Positions 26,087 to 34,306 of a DNA stretch of 64,000 bases are shown one piece after another (within the stretch, counting starts at the first letter, position 1; each line of letters begins with the position of its first letter). The position numbers and the translations under genes were made by a program. This DNA is from Rhodobacteraceae bacterium EhC02. GTDB lineage: Bacteria > Pseudomonadota > Alphaproteobacteria > Rhodobacterales > Rhodobacteraceae. Under the pieces are notes generated by a model. The model was not told the DNA's origin. It worked only from the letters and a program-made list of their open reading frames with translations, and ran no database searches. The stretch lies in assembly GCA_001650895.1 (NCBI GenBank), contig LXYH01000045.1, positions 124,001 through 188,000 of the forward strand. Direction: 5' to 3'.

Positions 26087-27397
26087 TCAATCACCCTTGG
26101 GGCGGTTGTCGATGATGCGCTGGGCCTTGCCTTCGCTGCGGACAACGCCACCCGGATCGAAGACATGGATCTCGACCGAGATGCCGACGGTCTGCTTGAT
26201 CCGGTGCGACATGTCCTTGGCTGCCGCCTCGCGCGCGGAGGGGCTAACACCCTCGCAGGCCTCGCACAGCACGCGCATGGCATCCATCCGGCCCTTGCGG
26301 TGCAACTCGATCTGGAAATGCGGGGCAAGGTCGCGAACCTGCATCAGCACTTCCTCGATCTGGGTCGGAAAGACGTTGACGCCGCGCAGGATGATCATGT
26401 CGTCGCTGCGCCCCGTGATCTTTTCCATCCGCCGCATGCTGCGCGCGGTTCCGGGCATCAGCCGCGTCAGATCGCGGGTGCGGTAACGGATGATGGGGAA
26501 GGCTTCCTTGGTAAGCGAGGTGAAGACCAGCTCGCCCAGTTCGCCGTCAGGCAGAACCTCGCCGGTGTCGGGGTTGATCACCTCGGGGTAGAAATGATCC
26601 TCCCAGACATGCAGGCCATCCTTGGATTCCACGCATTCATTGGCGACACCCGGTCCGATCACCTCGGACAGGCCGTAGATGTCGACTGCATGCATGTCGA
26701 AGGCATCCTCGATCTCGCGGCGCATGGCGTTGGTCCATGGCTCGGCCCCGAAGATACCGACCTTGAGCGGCGATTTGCGCGGATCCAGCCCCTGCTTGGC
26801 GTATTCGTCCAGGATCGACAGCGCGTAGGACGGGGTGACGGTGATGCCGTCGGCGCGGAAATCCTCGATCAGCCTGACTTGGCGGGGGGTCATGCCGCCC
26901 GAGACGGGCACGGTCGTCAGGCCCAGCTTCTCGGCCCCAAGATGCACGCCCAGCCCCCCGGTGAACAGGCCATAGCCATAGGCATTGTGCAGGATATGCC
27001 CCTGCCGCAGCCCCGCCGCGCGCAAGCTGCGCGCCACGACTGTGCCCCAGACGTCCAGATCGCCCCGCGTATAGCCCACCACCGTGGGCTGCCCCGTGGT
27101 GCCCGACGAAGCATGGACGCGCACCACCTGTTCGCGTGGCACGGCGAACATCCCGAAGGGGTAGTTCGCGCGCAGATCGCCCTTGGTGGTGAAGGGAAAC
27201 TTCGCCAGATCCGACAGGGACTTGAGGTCATCCGGGTGCACCCCCGCCGCATCGAAAGCGGCGCGGTAATGGGGCACGTTGTCATAGGCGTGACGCAGCG
27301 ACCATTTCATCCGTTCCAGTTGCAGCGCGGCAATCTCGTCGCGGCTGGCGGTCTCGATCGGTTCCAGATCGCCAGGCTTGGGGGACAGGTCTTCCAT
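26087..27397 (-). CDS. paaK: phenylacetate-CoA ligase
   Basis: A 436-residue adenylate-forming enzyme that activates phenylacetate to phenylacetyl-CoA, the first step of aerobic phenylacetate degradation. The ATP-binding motif SSGTTGQPTV is at residues 97-106. The YGLSEVIGPGVANEC motif and the C-terminal RSDDMIILRGVNVFPTQIEE hinge are diagnostic of PaaK. Length is normal. The ATG at 27397 overlaps the paaJ stop by one base (TGATG), giving translational coupling. Confidence 0.95.
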   Translation of the reverse strand: MEDLSPKPGDLEPIETASRDEIAALQLERMKWSLRHAYDNVPHYRAAFDAAGVHPDDLKSLSDLAKFPFTTKGDLRANYPFGMFAVPREQVVRVHASSGTTGQPTVVGYTRGDLDVWGTVVARSLRAAGLRQGHILHNAYGYGLFTGGLGVHLGAEKLGLTTVPVSGGMTPRQVRLIEDFRADGITVTPSYALSILDEYAKQGLDPRKSPLKVGIFGAEPWTNAMRREIEDAFDMHAVDIYGLSEVIGPGVANECVESKDGLHVWEDHFYPEVINPDTGEVLPDGELGELVFTSLTKEAFPIIRYRTRDLTRLMPGTARSMRRMEKITGRSDDMIILRGVNVFPTQIEEVLMQVRDLAPHFQIELHRKGRMDAMRVLCEACEGVSPSAREAAAKDMSHRIKQTVGISVEIHVFDPGGVVRSEGKAQRIIDNRPKGD

Positions 27398-28590
27398 CAC
27401 ACGGCCTCCAGCATCAGGGCGATGCCCTGGCCCACGCCGATGCACATGGTGCAGATCGCACGCTTTGCCTTTGCATCCGACAGGTTGATCGCCGCCGTCA
27501 GGGCCAGCCGCGCGCCGGACATGCCAAGCGGATGGCCCAGCGCAATCGCCCCGCCATGGGGGTTCACGTGATCCGCGTCATCGGGCAGGCCCAGTTGCCG
27601 CATCGTGGCCAGGCCCTGGGCGGCGAAGGCCTCGTTCAACTCGACGAAATCGACATCCCCGATCGTCAGCCCATGACGGTCCAGCAGCGCCTGTGTCGCG
27701 GGCGCGGGCCCGATCCCCATGATGCGCGGGGCGACGCCAACGGTGGCCATGGACACGATCCGCGCCTTGGGCGTGAGGCCATATTTCGCCACCGCATCGG
27801 CCGAGGCCACGATCAGCGCCGCAGCACCATCGTTGACGCCCGAAGCATTGCCCGCCGTGACGCTGCCGCCCTCGCGGAAGGGGGTGGGCAGGGCTGCGAG
27901 TTTCTCGATCGTCGTGGCGCGGGGGTGTTCGTCCTGCGCGACCACGACGGGATCGCCCTTGCGCTGCGGGATCGTCACGGGTGCGATTTCACGCGCCAGA
28001 CGCCCGCTTTCGATGGCGGCGATGGCCCGCATCTGCGAGCGCAGGGCGAAAGCGTCCTGATCGGCGCGGGAGATCCCGAAATCGGCAGCCACGTTTTCGG
28101 CGGTTTCGGGCATGGAATCGGTGCCATAGGCCTTGTGCATCGCGCGGTTCACGAAGCGCCAGCCGATGGTGGTGTCATAGATCTCGGCCCGGCGCGAAAA
28201 GGCGCTGTCGGCCTTGGGCATGACCAGCGGCGCGCGGGACATCGATTCGACGCCGCCCGCCAGCACCACCTCGGCCTCGCCCGTCTTGATGGCGCGCGCG
28301 GCTTGGCCCACGGCATCCAGACCCGATCCGCAGAGGCGGTTCACGGTCACACCCGGCACGCCCTCGCCCAGCCCCGCCAGCAGCACCGCCATGCGGGCCA
28401 CGTTGCGGTTATCCTCGCCCGCCTGATTGGCACAGCCCATGATGCATTCATCCACGGTCATGCCCGGAAACTGCGCCATGACGGCACGGATCACGCCGGC
28501 CAGCATGTCATCGGGCCGAACCGAGGACAGCGCCCCGCCATAGCGGCCAATCGGGGTGCGCAGCCCCTCACACAGGAATGCCTCTCTCAT
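27397..28590 (-). CDS. paaJ: 3-oxoadipyl-CoA / 3-oxo-5,6-dehydrosuberyl-CoA thiolase
   Basis: A 397-residue thiolase. The acyl-accepting Cys87 is in NRLCGSGLDA. The catalytic His is in NPHGGAIALGHPLGMSG, and the second Cys lies near residue 383 in the C-terminal CIGVGQG. N-terminal MREAFLCEGLRTPIGRYGGALSSVRPDD is the PaaJ/PcaF subfamily signature. In the phenylacetate pathway it cleaves the ring-derived C8 and C6 oxoacyl-CoAs to acetyl-CoA and succinyl-CoA. Gene context (between paaI and paaK) favours PaaJ over PcaF, but both activities are possible. It overlaps paaI by four bases. Confidence 0.92.
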   Translation of the reverse strand: MREAFLCEGLRTPIGRYGGALSSVRPDDMLAGVIRAVMAQFPGMTVDECIMGCANQAGEDNRNVARMAVLLAGLGEGVPGVTVNRLCGSGLDAVGQAARAIKTGEAEVVLAGGVESMSRAPLVMPKADSAFSRRAEIYDTTIGWRFVNRAMHKAYGTDSMPETAENVAADFGISRADQDAFALRSQMRAIAAIESGRLAREIAPVTIPQRKGDPVVVAQDEHPRATTIEKLAALPTPFREGGSVTAGNASGVNDGAAALIVASADAVAKYGLTPKARIVSMATVGVAPRIMGIGPAPATQALLDRHGLTIGDVDFVELNEAFAAQGLATMRQLGLPDDADHVNPHGGAIALGHPLGMSGARLALTAAINLSDAKAKRAICTMCIGVGQGIALMLEAV

Positions 28591-29021
28591 GCGTCGTTCT
28601 CCTTAAAATGGGTCCCGGAAATCTGTCGCGACAAGCCCCGGAACAGGGCAACCTTGCGCCCGTCCTCGCCGGTCACGACCACGTCATAGACGCCGGACCG
28701 GCCTGCTAGGTGCATCTCTTGCGCCGTGGCGGTCAACACCTCACCCGCCTTGCCGGGGCTGAGGTAGGTAATGGTGTTCTCCTGCGCCACGACCAGCGTG
28801 TTATGGCTGTTGCAGGCATAGGCAAAAGCGGTGTCAGCGAGGGTGAAGATATAGCCGCCGTGGCAGATGCCATGCCCGTTGAGGTGTTCGGGACGCACCG
28901 TCATGGTCATCTCGGCCTGTCCCGGCGCGACGCGGATCAGCGCCATGCCCAGCGCATGCGCCGCCACATCCGTGGACCACATCGCAGCCGCCGAGCGTTC
29001 GGCGCGTTCCTGAGGCGTCAT
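28587..29021 (-). CDS. paaI: hydroxyphenylacetyl-CoA thioesterase
   Basis: A 144-residue hotdog-fold thioesterase. The PaaI motif NGHGICHGGYIFTLADTAFAYACNS lies around residues 45-70 and contains the catalytic Asp. It removes dead-end CoA thioesters such as hydroxyphenylacetyl-CoA so that CoA is not trapped. The ATG at 29021 follows GGGGAGGAG. It is the first gene of the leftward paa operon, and the divergent control region to paaZ holds a 12-bp palindrome. Confidence 0.92.
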   Translation of the reverse strand: MTPQERAERSAAAMWSTDVAAHALGMALIRVAPGQAEMTMTVRPEHLNGHGICHGGYIFTLADTAFAYACNSHNTLVVAQENTITYLSPGKAGEVLTATAQEMHLAGRSGVYDVVVTGEDGRKVALFRGLSRQISGTHFKENDA

Positions 29022-29064
29022 GGTCTCTCCTCCCCGTGACATTGACGGTAACCTGCACAAAACC

Positions 29065-29076
29065 GACCGCGCGGTC
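29065..29076. promoter_or_regulatory. palindromic operator candidate in the paaI-paaZ control region
   Basis: GACCGCGCGGTC is a perfect 12-bp palindrome within ACCGACCGCGCGGTCA. It overlaps a leftward -35-like TTGACC (29072-29077) for paaI and lies 73 bases upstream of paaZ. Sequence style (ACCGnnCGGT) is typical of TetR operators, so the TetR protein at 25500-26069 is the likely ligand. Confidence 0.5.
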
Positions 29077-29149
29077 AAGAGTATTGCTTTAAGCGGAAAC
29101 CTGCGCCATGCTGCGCGCCAGACAGCGCGATCTCAAGGGAGGATTTCCG

Positions 29150-31180
29150 ATGCTCACACCCCATAGCCATGCCTGCGGTCAGTGGATCGCGCCGGGTGAT
29201 GCGGCACAGGACATCATCGGGCCGGTGACGGGCAAGGTGATCGCCCGGGCAGGTGGCGCCGCGTTGGACATGCAGGCGATGCTGGATCATGCGCGCGGCA
29301 CGGGCGGCCCGGCCCTGCGCGCCATGGGCTTTCATGACCGCGCCCGCATGATCAAGGCGCTGGCCGGGTATCTGGATGCCCGCAAGGAAGAGCTTTACGC
29401 GCTGAACCCGCTGACCGGGGCCACGCGGCGCGATGGCTGGGTCGATATCGACGGCGGGATCGGGACCATGGGGCTTTTCGCCTCGAAGGGGCGGCGCGAG
29501 ATGCCCGATGGACATGTCTATGTCGACGGCGACGTGGAACAGCTCAGCCGCAAGGGCAGCTTCCTGGGGCAGCACGTGGCCGTTCCCTTGCAGGGGGTGG
29601 CGGTCCAGATCAACGCGTTCAACTTTCCGGTCTGGGGGATGCTGGAAAAACTGGCCCCTGCCCTGCTGGCGGGGGTGCCATCCATCGTCAAACCCGCGAC
29701 GCAGACCTGCTATCTGACCGAAGCCTGTGTGCGGCTGATCATCGACAGCGGCATCCTGCCCGAAGGTGCGCTGCAACTGGTGATCGGACGGACGGGTGAT
29801 CTGCTGGACCGGCTGGGCGCGCAGGATGTGGTGGCCTTTACCGGGTCGGCCGATACCGCGCTGATGCTGCGAAGCAATCCCGCCCTGATGCGGCATTCGA
29901 CCCGCTTCATGGCCGAACAGGACAGCCTGAACGCCTCGATCCTGGGGCCGGATGCCGGACCCGACAGCGCCGAATTCGCCTTGTTCATCAAGGAAGCGGT
30001 GGCCGAGATCACCACGAAAGCAGGGCAGAAATGCACCGCGACGCGGCGCCTGATCGTGCCTGCAGGCATGATGGATCAGGTGGCGCAGGCGCTGTCCGAC
30101 AAGCTGGGCGCCATCACCATCGGCAATCCGGCGGCCGAAGGCGTTCGGATGGGGGCGCTGGCCTCGCATGCGCAGAAGGCCGATGTGCTGGCGCGGCTGG
30201 CACAGCTGCAGACCGAGGCGCGGCTGATCCATGGCGATCCGGCACGCATGACACTGATGGATGCCGATCCCGATCAGGCCTTCCTGCCGCCCATGCTGTT
30301 GTCCTGTGCCGATCCCGACGCCGCGCGGCTGGTGCATGAGGTCGAAGCTTTCGGCCCTCTCTCGACGCTGCTGCCCTACCGTGACACGGCCCATGCCGCG
30401 GCGCTGGCCAATCGTGGCGGCGGCTCGCTGGTCTCGTCGCTGTTCACGGCAGATCCGGCCGTTGCCCGCCAGGTCGTGCTGGACAGCGCCGCCTGGCATG
30501 GGCGCATCTACATCAACAACGCCACCTCGGCGGCCGAGGCGACAGGCCACGGATCGCCGCTGCCGCACATGATCCACGGTGGCCCCGGCCGCGCCGGCGG
30601 CGGCGAGGAACTGGGCGGCATCCGCGGCGTCATGCATTACATGCAGCGTACCGCCATACAGGGCAGCCCCGACATGCTCAGCGCGATCACAGGCACATGG
30701 GTGCAGGGCAGCGCGCAGACCACGGGCCCGGCCCACCCTTTCCAGCGCACCTTCACCGAGATCGCCATCGGCGAGACGATCCACACCGATCCGCGCACCG
30801 TCACGCTGGAGGATATCGAACATTTCGCGCATTTCACCGGCGACACCTTCTATGCCCATATGGACGAGGAGGCCGCGCGCGCGAACCCCTTCTTCCCGGG
30901 TCGCGTGGCGCATGGCTACCTGCTGCTGAGTTTTGCGGCGGGGCTGTTCGTGCAACCCGACCCCGGTCCGGTTCTGGCCAATACCGGCCTGAACGCTCTC
31001 AGCTTCCAGAAACCGGTCAGCCCCGGCGACAGCATCCACGTGGCCCTGACCTGCAAGCGCAAGACACGGCGCACGGACAGTTATGGCGAGGTGGCCTGGA
31101 ACGCGACCCTGACCAATAAGGACGGCGAACAGGTCGCGCAATACGAGCTTCTGACAATGGTGGCTTATGACCGGCCCTAG
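29150..31180 (+). CDS. paaZ: bifunctional oxepin-CoA hydrolase / 3-oxo-5,6-dehydrosuberyl-CoA semialdehyde dehydrogenase
   Basis: A 676-residue fusion. Residues 1-520 are an aldehyde dehydrogenase with Glu256 (FMAEQ) and catalytic Cys295 ([10 protein letters not shown]), the same numbering as in E. coli PaaZ. Residues 530-676 are an R-specific MaoC-like hydratase with the catalytic region [21 protein letters not shown] (Asp565). It hydrolytically opens the oxepin ring of the CoA intermediate and oxidises the resulting aldehyde. The ATG at 29150 follows AAGGGAGG. It is transcribed divergently from paaIJK. Confidence 0.96.
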   Translation: MLTPHSHACGQWIAPGDAAQDIIGPVTGKVIARAGGAALDMQAMLDHARGTGGPALRAMGFHDRARMIKALAGYLDARKEELYALNPLTGATRRDGWVDIDGGIGTMGLFASKGRREMPDGHVYVDGDVEQLSRKGSFLGQHVAVPLQGVAVQINAFNFPVWGMLEKLAPALLAGVPSIVKPATQTCYLTEACVRLIIDSGILPEGALQLVIGRTGDLLDRLGAQDVVAFTGSADTALMLRSNPALMRHSTRFMAEQDSLNASILGPDAGPDSAEFALFIKEAVAEITTKAGQKCTATRRLIVPAGMMDQVAQALSDKLGAITIGNPAAEGVRMGALASHAQKADVLARLAQLQTEARLIHGDPARMTLMDADPDQAFLPPMLLSCADPDAARLVHEVEAFGPLSTLLPYRDTAHAAALANRGGGSLVSSLFTADPAVARQVVLDSAAWHGRIYINNATSAAEATGHGSPLPHMIHGGPGRAGGGEELGGIRGVMHYMQRTAIQGSPDMLSAITGTWVQGSAQTTGPAHPFQRTFTEIAIGETIHTDPRTVTLEDIEHFAHFTGDTFYAHMDEEAARANPFFPGRVAHGYLLLSFAAGLFVQPDPGPVLANTGLNALSFQKPVSPGDSIHVALTCKRKTRRTDSYGEVAWNATLTNKDGEQVAQYELLTMVAYDRP

Positions 31181-31191
31181 GGCAGATCCGG

Positions 31192-31223
31192 GCTTCTTCT
31201 TGCTTCAAATATCCATCTGCCGG
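31192..31223. repeat. degenerate copy of the intergenic GATATTT repeat
   Basis: TTCTTCTTGC-TTCAAATATCC-ATCTGCCGG lies 12 bases after the paaZ stop. It matches the half-motif of the elements at 22118, 47640 and 52510 (reverse: GGATATTTGAAGCAAGAAGAA) but lacks the GC-rich inverted repeat. Confidence 0.6.
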
Positions 31224-31277
31224 TGTCACCTGTCACAAAAGGTTCAGTTGCGCGCGCAATGCGTGTAACAGGCGGAT

Positions 31278-32078
31278 ATGGACCCGCTTGATCACGTCAT
31301 CGCAGCGCTGCACACCGAATCCCGCCTGCGGGTATGGTCGCTTGTGATCACCGTCTTCGGGGATTGCGTCCAGCATCGCGGCGGCGCGATCTCGACCGCG
31401 CGTCTGGGTCGGCTTCTGGGCCGCATCGGGGTAGAGCCGGGCGCGCTGCGCACTGCCCTGTCGCGGCTGGGCCGTGATGGCTGGGTGGACAGCGAACGCG
31501 CCGGTCGCATCAGCCATTACCGCCTCAGCCCTTCGGGCCTTGCCCGTTTTTCCGAGGCGACAAGCCGCATTTATGCGGCCCCGCGTATAGCCCCCGTGAC
31601 CGAATGGGCCCTGTCAACCGAGGGCACGGCACAGACGGCGCTTGCCCTTGGCGGGCTCTGGCTGGCGCCAGCCTGCGCGGCGCAAAACCCGCCTCCCGCG
31701 TTTCGCCTTGTCGGGCGCATCACGGATCTGGCACCCGGAATGCGCGAGACACTGATCAGCGACGAACACGCCATCGCCCTGCGCCGCCTGATGGCCGACA
31801 TGGACCGGCTCACGGGGCTGGCGGCGGATCCGCTGACCCATGCCGCGGCACGCATCCTGCTGATCCATCGCTGGCGGCGCATCGTGCTGCGTTACCCCGA
31901 TCTGCCAGCCGAGGTGCTGCCCGCAGACCTTGCGGCGCAGGATCCGCGCGCCCGCGTGGCGGCGGTCTACCATCATCTGACCCCCGGCGCAGAGGCCTGG
32001 CTGGACAGCGCCGAGGGTGAAATCGCCGCCATGCCCCCGGCGGATGCCAGCCTTGCACGACGTTTCCGCCCGGCCTGA
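31278..32078 (+). CDS. paaX: PaaX family transcriptional repressor
   Basis: A 266-residue regulator. The N-terminal winged helix (SLVITVFGDCVQHRGGAISTARLGRLLGRIGVEPGALRTALSRLGRDGWVDSERAGRISHYRLS) is the PaaX signature, followed by the PaaX-type C-terminal domain with VTEWALS and RWRRIVLRYPDLPAEVLP. PaaX represses phenylacetate genes and is released by phenylacetyl-CoA. Direct repeats TGTCAC-C-TGTCAC at 31224-31236 and a related TGTAAC at 31264 upstream are possible sites. Presence beside a TetR regulator suggests double control of the cluster. Confidence 0.9.
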   Translation: MDPLDHVIAALHTESRLRVWSLVITVFGDCVQHRGGAISTARLGRLLGRIGVEPGALRTALSRLGRDGWVDSERAGRISHYRLSPSGLARFSEATSRIYAAPRIAPVTEWALSTEGTAQTALALGGLWLAPACAAQNPPPAFRLVGRITDLAPGMRETLISDEHAIALRRLMADMDRLTGLAADPLTHAAARILLIHRWRRIVLRYPDLPAEVLPADLAAQDPRARVAAVYHHLTPGAEAWLDSAEGEIAAMPPADASLARRFRPA

Positions 32079-32125
32079 TCCGCAGAGGGCTTGATTTCGC
32101 CAGGCATCGGCGCAACTCTGGTTGC

Positions 32126-32470
32126 ATGAGCGTGCAACCTCCCATCCCGATCGTCACCGCGCAGGCGCCCGAGCAGGTCGCCTTTGACCGGCTCGAACTG
32201 GGGCAGATCCTGACGCTTTACGGGCGCATGGTGGCCATGGGCGAATGGCGCGATTACGGGATTTCCCACCTGCGCGAAGTCGCTGTCTTTTCGATCTTCC
32301 GGCGCACGGCGGAGAACCCGATCTACCGGATAGAAAAGCGGCCCAAGCTCAGGGCGAAGCAGGGCCTCTATGCCGTGATCGGCATGGATGGGCAGGTCCT
32401 CAAGCGCGGGCACGACCTGCGCGCGGTGCTGCGCGTGCTGGAACGCAAGCTGATCCGGGCGGTGGACTGA
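32126..32470 (+). CDS. DUF2794 family protein
   Basis: A 114-residue alphaproteobacterial protein. The conserved core reads DRLELGQILTLYGRMVAMGEWRDYGI, AVFSIFRRTAENPIYRIEKRP and KRGHDLRAVLRVLERKLIRAVD, which matches DUF2794. It is small, basic and soluble, without a known function. It lies between paaX and a hydroxyacyl-CoA dehydrogenase gene on the same strand, with gaps of 47 and 29 bases. Confidence 0.85.
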   Translation: MSVQPPIPIVTAQAPEQVAFDRLELGQILTLYGRMVAMGEWRDYGISHLREVAVFSIFRRTAENPIYRIEKRPKLRAKQGLYAVIGMDGQVLKRGHDLRAVLRVLERKLIRAVD

Positions 32471-32499
32471 CGGGTGCCACAGAAGTCGCAGAAGACAAC

Positions 32500-33429
32500 A
32501 TGATCCGCCATGTCGCCATCATCGGCGCGGGGCTGATCGGCGCCAGCTGGGCCGCGCTGTTCCTGTCCAAGGGGCTGCGGGTCACGGTTTGCGATCCGTC
32601 GCAAACGGCGCTGGACGGCCTTGCCCCTTTCATCACCGATGCATGGGCCGATCTGGCACAGCTTGACGCGATCGCCGCCGCGCCGCCGTTCGACCGGCTG
32701 CACGTGACGCGGGATATCGCCACGGCCTGCATGGGTGCCGACATGGTGCAGGAATGCGGCCCCGACCGGATCGCGATCAAGCGCCAGATCGTGGCGCAGA
32801 TCGAAACCACGTTTGCCCCTGATAGGATCATCGCCTCGTCGACCTCGTCGCTCATGGCCAGCGACATTCAGGACGGCGCAACCCATCCGGGCCGCATCCT
32901 TGTCGCCCATCCGATGAACCCGCCCCATCTGGTGCCGCTGGTGGAACTTGTGGCAGGCCGCGCCACGGACCCCGCCTGTATCGACACGGCGCGCGGCTTC
33001 TATGACAGCATCGGGCGCGTGACCGTGGTGGTGCAAAAGGAACGTGTGGGCCATCTGGCGAACCGCCTGACATCCGCCCTCTACCGCGAGGCGGTCAGCC
33101 TTGTGGCCGACGGTGTCGCCACGGTCGCGGATGTGGACCGCGCGATTGCCCATGGCCCCGGACTGCGCTGGGCCTTCATGGGGCCGCATCTGACCTATCA
33201 TCTGGGTGGTGGCGCGGGGGGCTATCGCCACTATCTCGACCATCTGGGGCCCACGCAGGTCGCGCGCTGGGCCGATCAGACCACGCCTGATCTTTCGCCT
33301 GATCTGATCGAAACCCTCGTGGCCGGGATAGAGGCTGCGACCGAAGGGGCAAGCACCGAGGACCTTGCCCGCCGCCGCGACGCGGCGCTGGTGGCCCTTG
33401 CACGGCTGAAACGTGATCTCGGGGCCTGA
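32500..33429 (+). CDS. 3-hydroxyacyl-CoA dehydrogenase family protein (lambda-crystallin / carnitine dehydrogenase-like)
   Basis: A 309-residue NAD-dependent dehydrogenase. Residues 1-180 are the Rossmann domain (VAIIGAGLIGASWAALFLSKG at 5-25; ASSTSSLMASDI; HPMNPPHLVPLVELV). The rest is the helical 3HCDH C-terminal domain (KERVGHLANRLTSALYREAVSLV). The single-domain length is like L-carnitine dehydrogenase and L-gulonate 3-dehydrogenase (lambda-crystallin) rather than the longer PaaH. It could still act on a hydroxyacyl substrate of the adjacent phenylacetate pathway. No strong ribosome site supports the ATG at 32500, but the Rossmann start fixes it. Confidence 0.8.
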   Translation: MIRHVAIIGAGLIGASWAALFLSKGLRVTVCDPSQTALDGLAPFITDAWADLAQLDAIAAAPPFDRLHVTRDIATACMGADMVQECGPDRIAIKRQIVAQIETTFAPDRIIASSTSSLMASDIQDGATHPGRILVAHPMNPPHLVPLVELVAGRATDPACIDTARGFYDSIGRVTVVVQKERVGHLANRLTSALYREAVSLVADGVATVADVDRAIAHGPGLRWAFMGPHLTYHLGGGAGGYRHYLDHLGPTQVARWADQTTPDLSPDLIETLVAGIEAATEGASTEDLARRRDAALVALARLKRDLGA

Positions 33430-33475
33430 CCGCCCCTTTCATCCCGCCGGAAATGCTTGGTAAAACCGCGGCGTG

Positions 33476-34306
33476 TCAGCCCAGACGGCGATGGGTGGTG
33501 ACAGGCCCGCCGCCCTGTTGCGCAATCCGCGTCACCGCCTCGGCCAGACCTTCGAAGGCCACGGCCATGTGATGCGCATTGGCATGCAGGATCATGTCCG
33601 TCCCCGACACCCAGGCCACATGGCCTTTCCAGAACAGCAGATCACCACGGCGCGGCGGGCTGCCATCGGTCACGGGCGCGCCCAATCCCGCGGCCTGCAG
33701 ATCGCTGTCACCGGGACATGCGATTCCGCAGGCAAGGCAAGCCGCCTGCACAAGACCCGAACAGTCGATGCCGAAAGCACTGTTGCCCCCCCAAAGGTAG
33801 GGCGCCCCAAGGAAAAGCGTGGCAATCGTTACCGGATCATGGGCCTGCTGATCCAGCGGGACCAGATGCGCGGCAGGCACATAGCCTGCATCGGTCAGGA
33901 TGAATCGCCCCTCCTGCCCCAGATGGCTCAGACGGCTGCCGAAACTCAGGCTGACGAGGTCGGGGGATTTGATGTCGGCAGCCGCATAGGCATGGGTCGC
34001 GCGGGCGATGACCCGCAGATCCGCAGGTGTGGCGTCATGCAGAGCCGCGCCCGGAAGGTAGCCGACATAGCCATCGCGCGCGGCCTGCACGAAACACCAG
34101 CCGTCCTGTTCCTCGAAAACGGTCACCGCTTCGCCGCGCAGCAATTCACGCTCGCGCCGCCCGTCGGGCGCGTCGCGCAGCGCCACGACCGGCACCGCGA
34201 CCGCACGCGTCCAGCCTTCGACAAAGCGCGCAGCCTCGACCTGCCCCTTGAGCGACAACGCCGCCACGCGCCCGTTTGCGGGTGTCAGGCGGCGATCACG
34301 GGTCAC
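33476..34306 (-). CDS. NlpC/P60 family cell-wall peptidase
   Basis: A 276-residue protein. Two SH3-like segments precede the catalytic domain (around 35-90 and 95-150), then the NlpC/P60 domain with the catalytic cysteine Cys182 in GIDCSGLVQ and His in GHVAWVSG near 229. It probably cleaves peptide bonds of peptidoglycan stems (D-Glu-diaminopimelate type). No signal peptide is visible, so it may act on recycled muropeptides in the cytoplasm or be exported by another route. The start is a GTG that overlaps the leucyl aminopeptidase stop by four bases. Confidence 0.88.
   Translation of the reverse strand: MTRDRRLTPANGRVAALSLKGQVEAARFVEGWTRAVAVPVVALRDAPDGRRERELLRGEAVTVFEEQDGWCFVQAARDGYVGYLPGAALHDATPADLRVIARATHAYAAADIKSPDLVSLSFGSRLSHLGQEGRFILTDAGYVPAAHLVPLDQQAHDPVTIATLFLGAPYLWGGNSAFGIDCSGLVQAACLACGIACPGDSDLQAAGLGAPVTDGSPPRRGDLLFWKGHVAWVSGTDMILHANAHHMAVAFEGLAEAVTRIAQQGGGPVTTHRRLG

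Noticed and set aside
29075-31141. A long minus-strand frame of nearly 690 codons opposite paaZ.
   Set aside because: Histidine/glutamine/glycine-rich composition typical of antisense frames in GC-rich genes; no domain, and paaZ on the other strand is certain.
32500-33429. paaH.
   Set aside because: At 309 residues it is the short lambda-crystallin/carnitine dehydrogenase type; PaaH proteins are much longer. Adjacency alone is not enough for the name.
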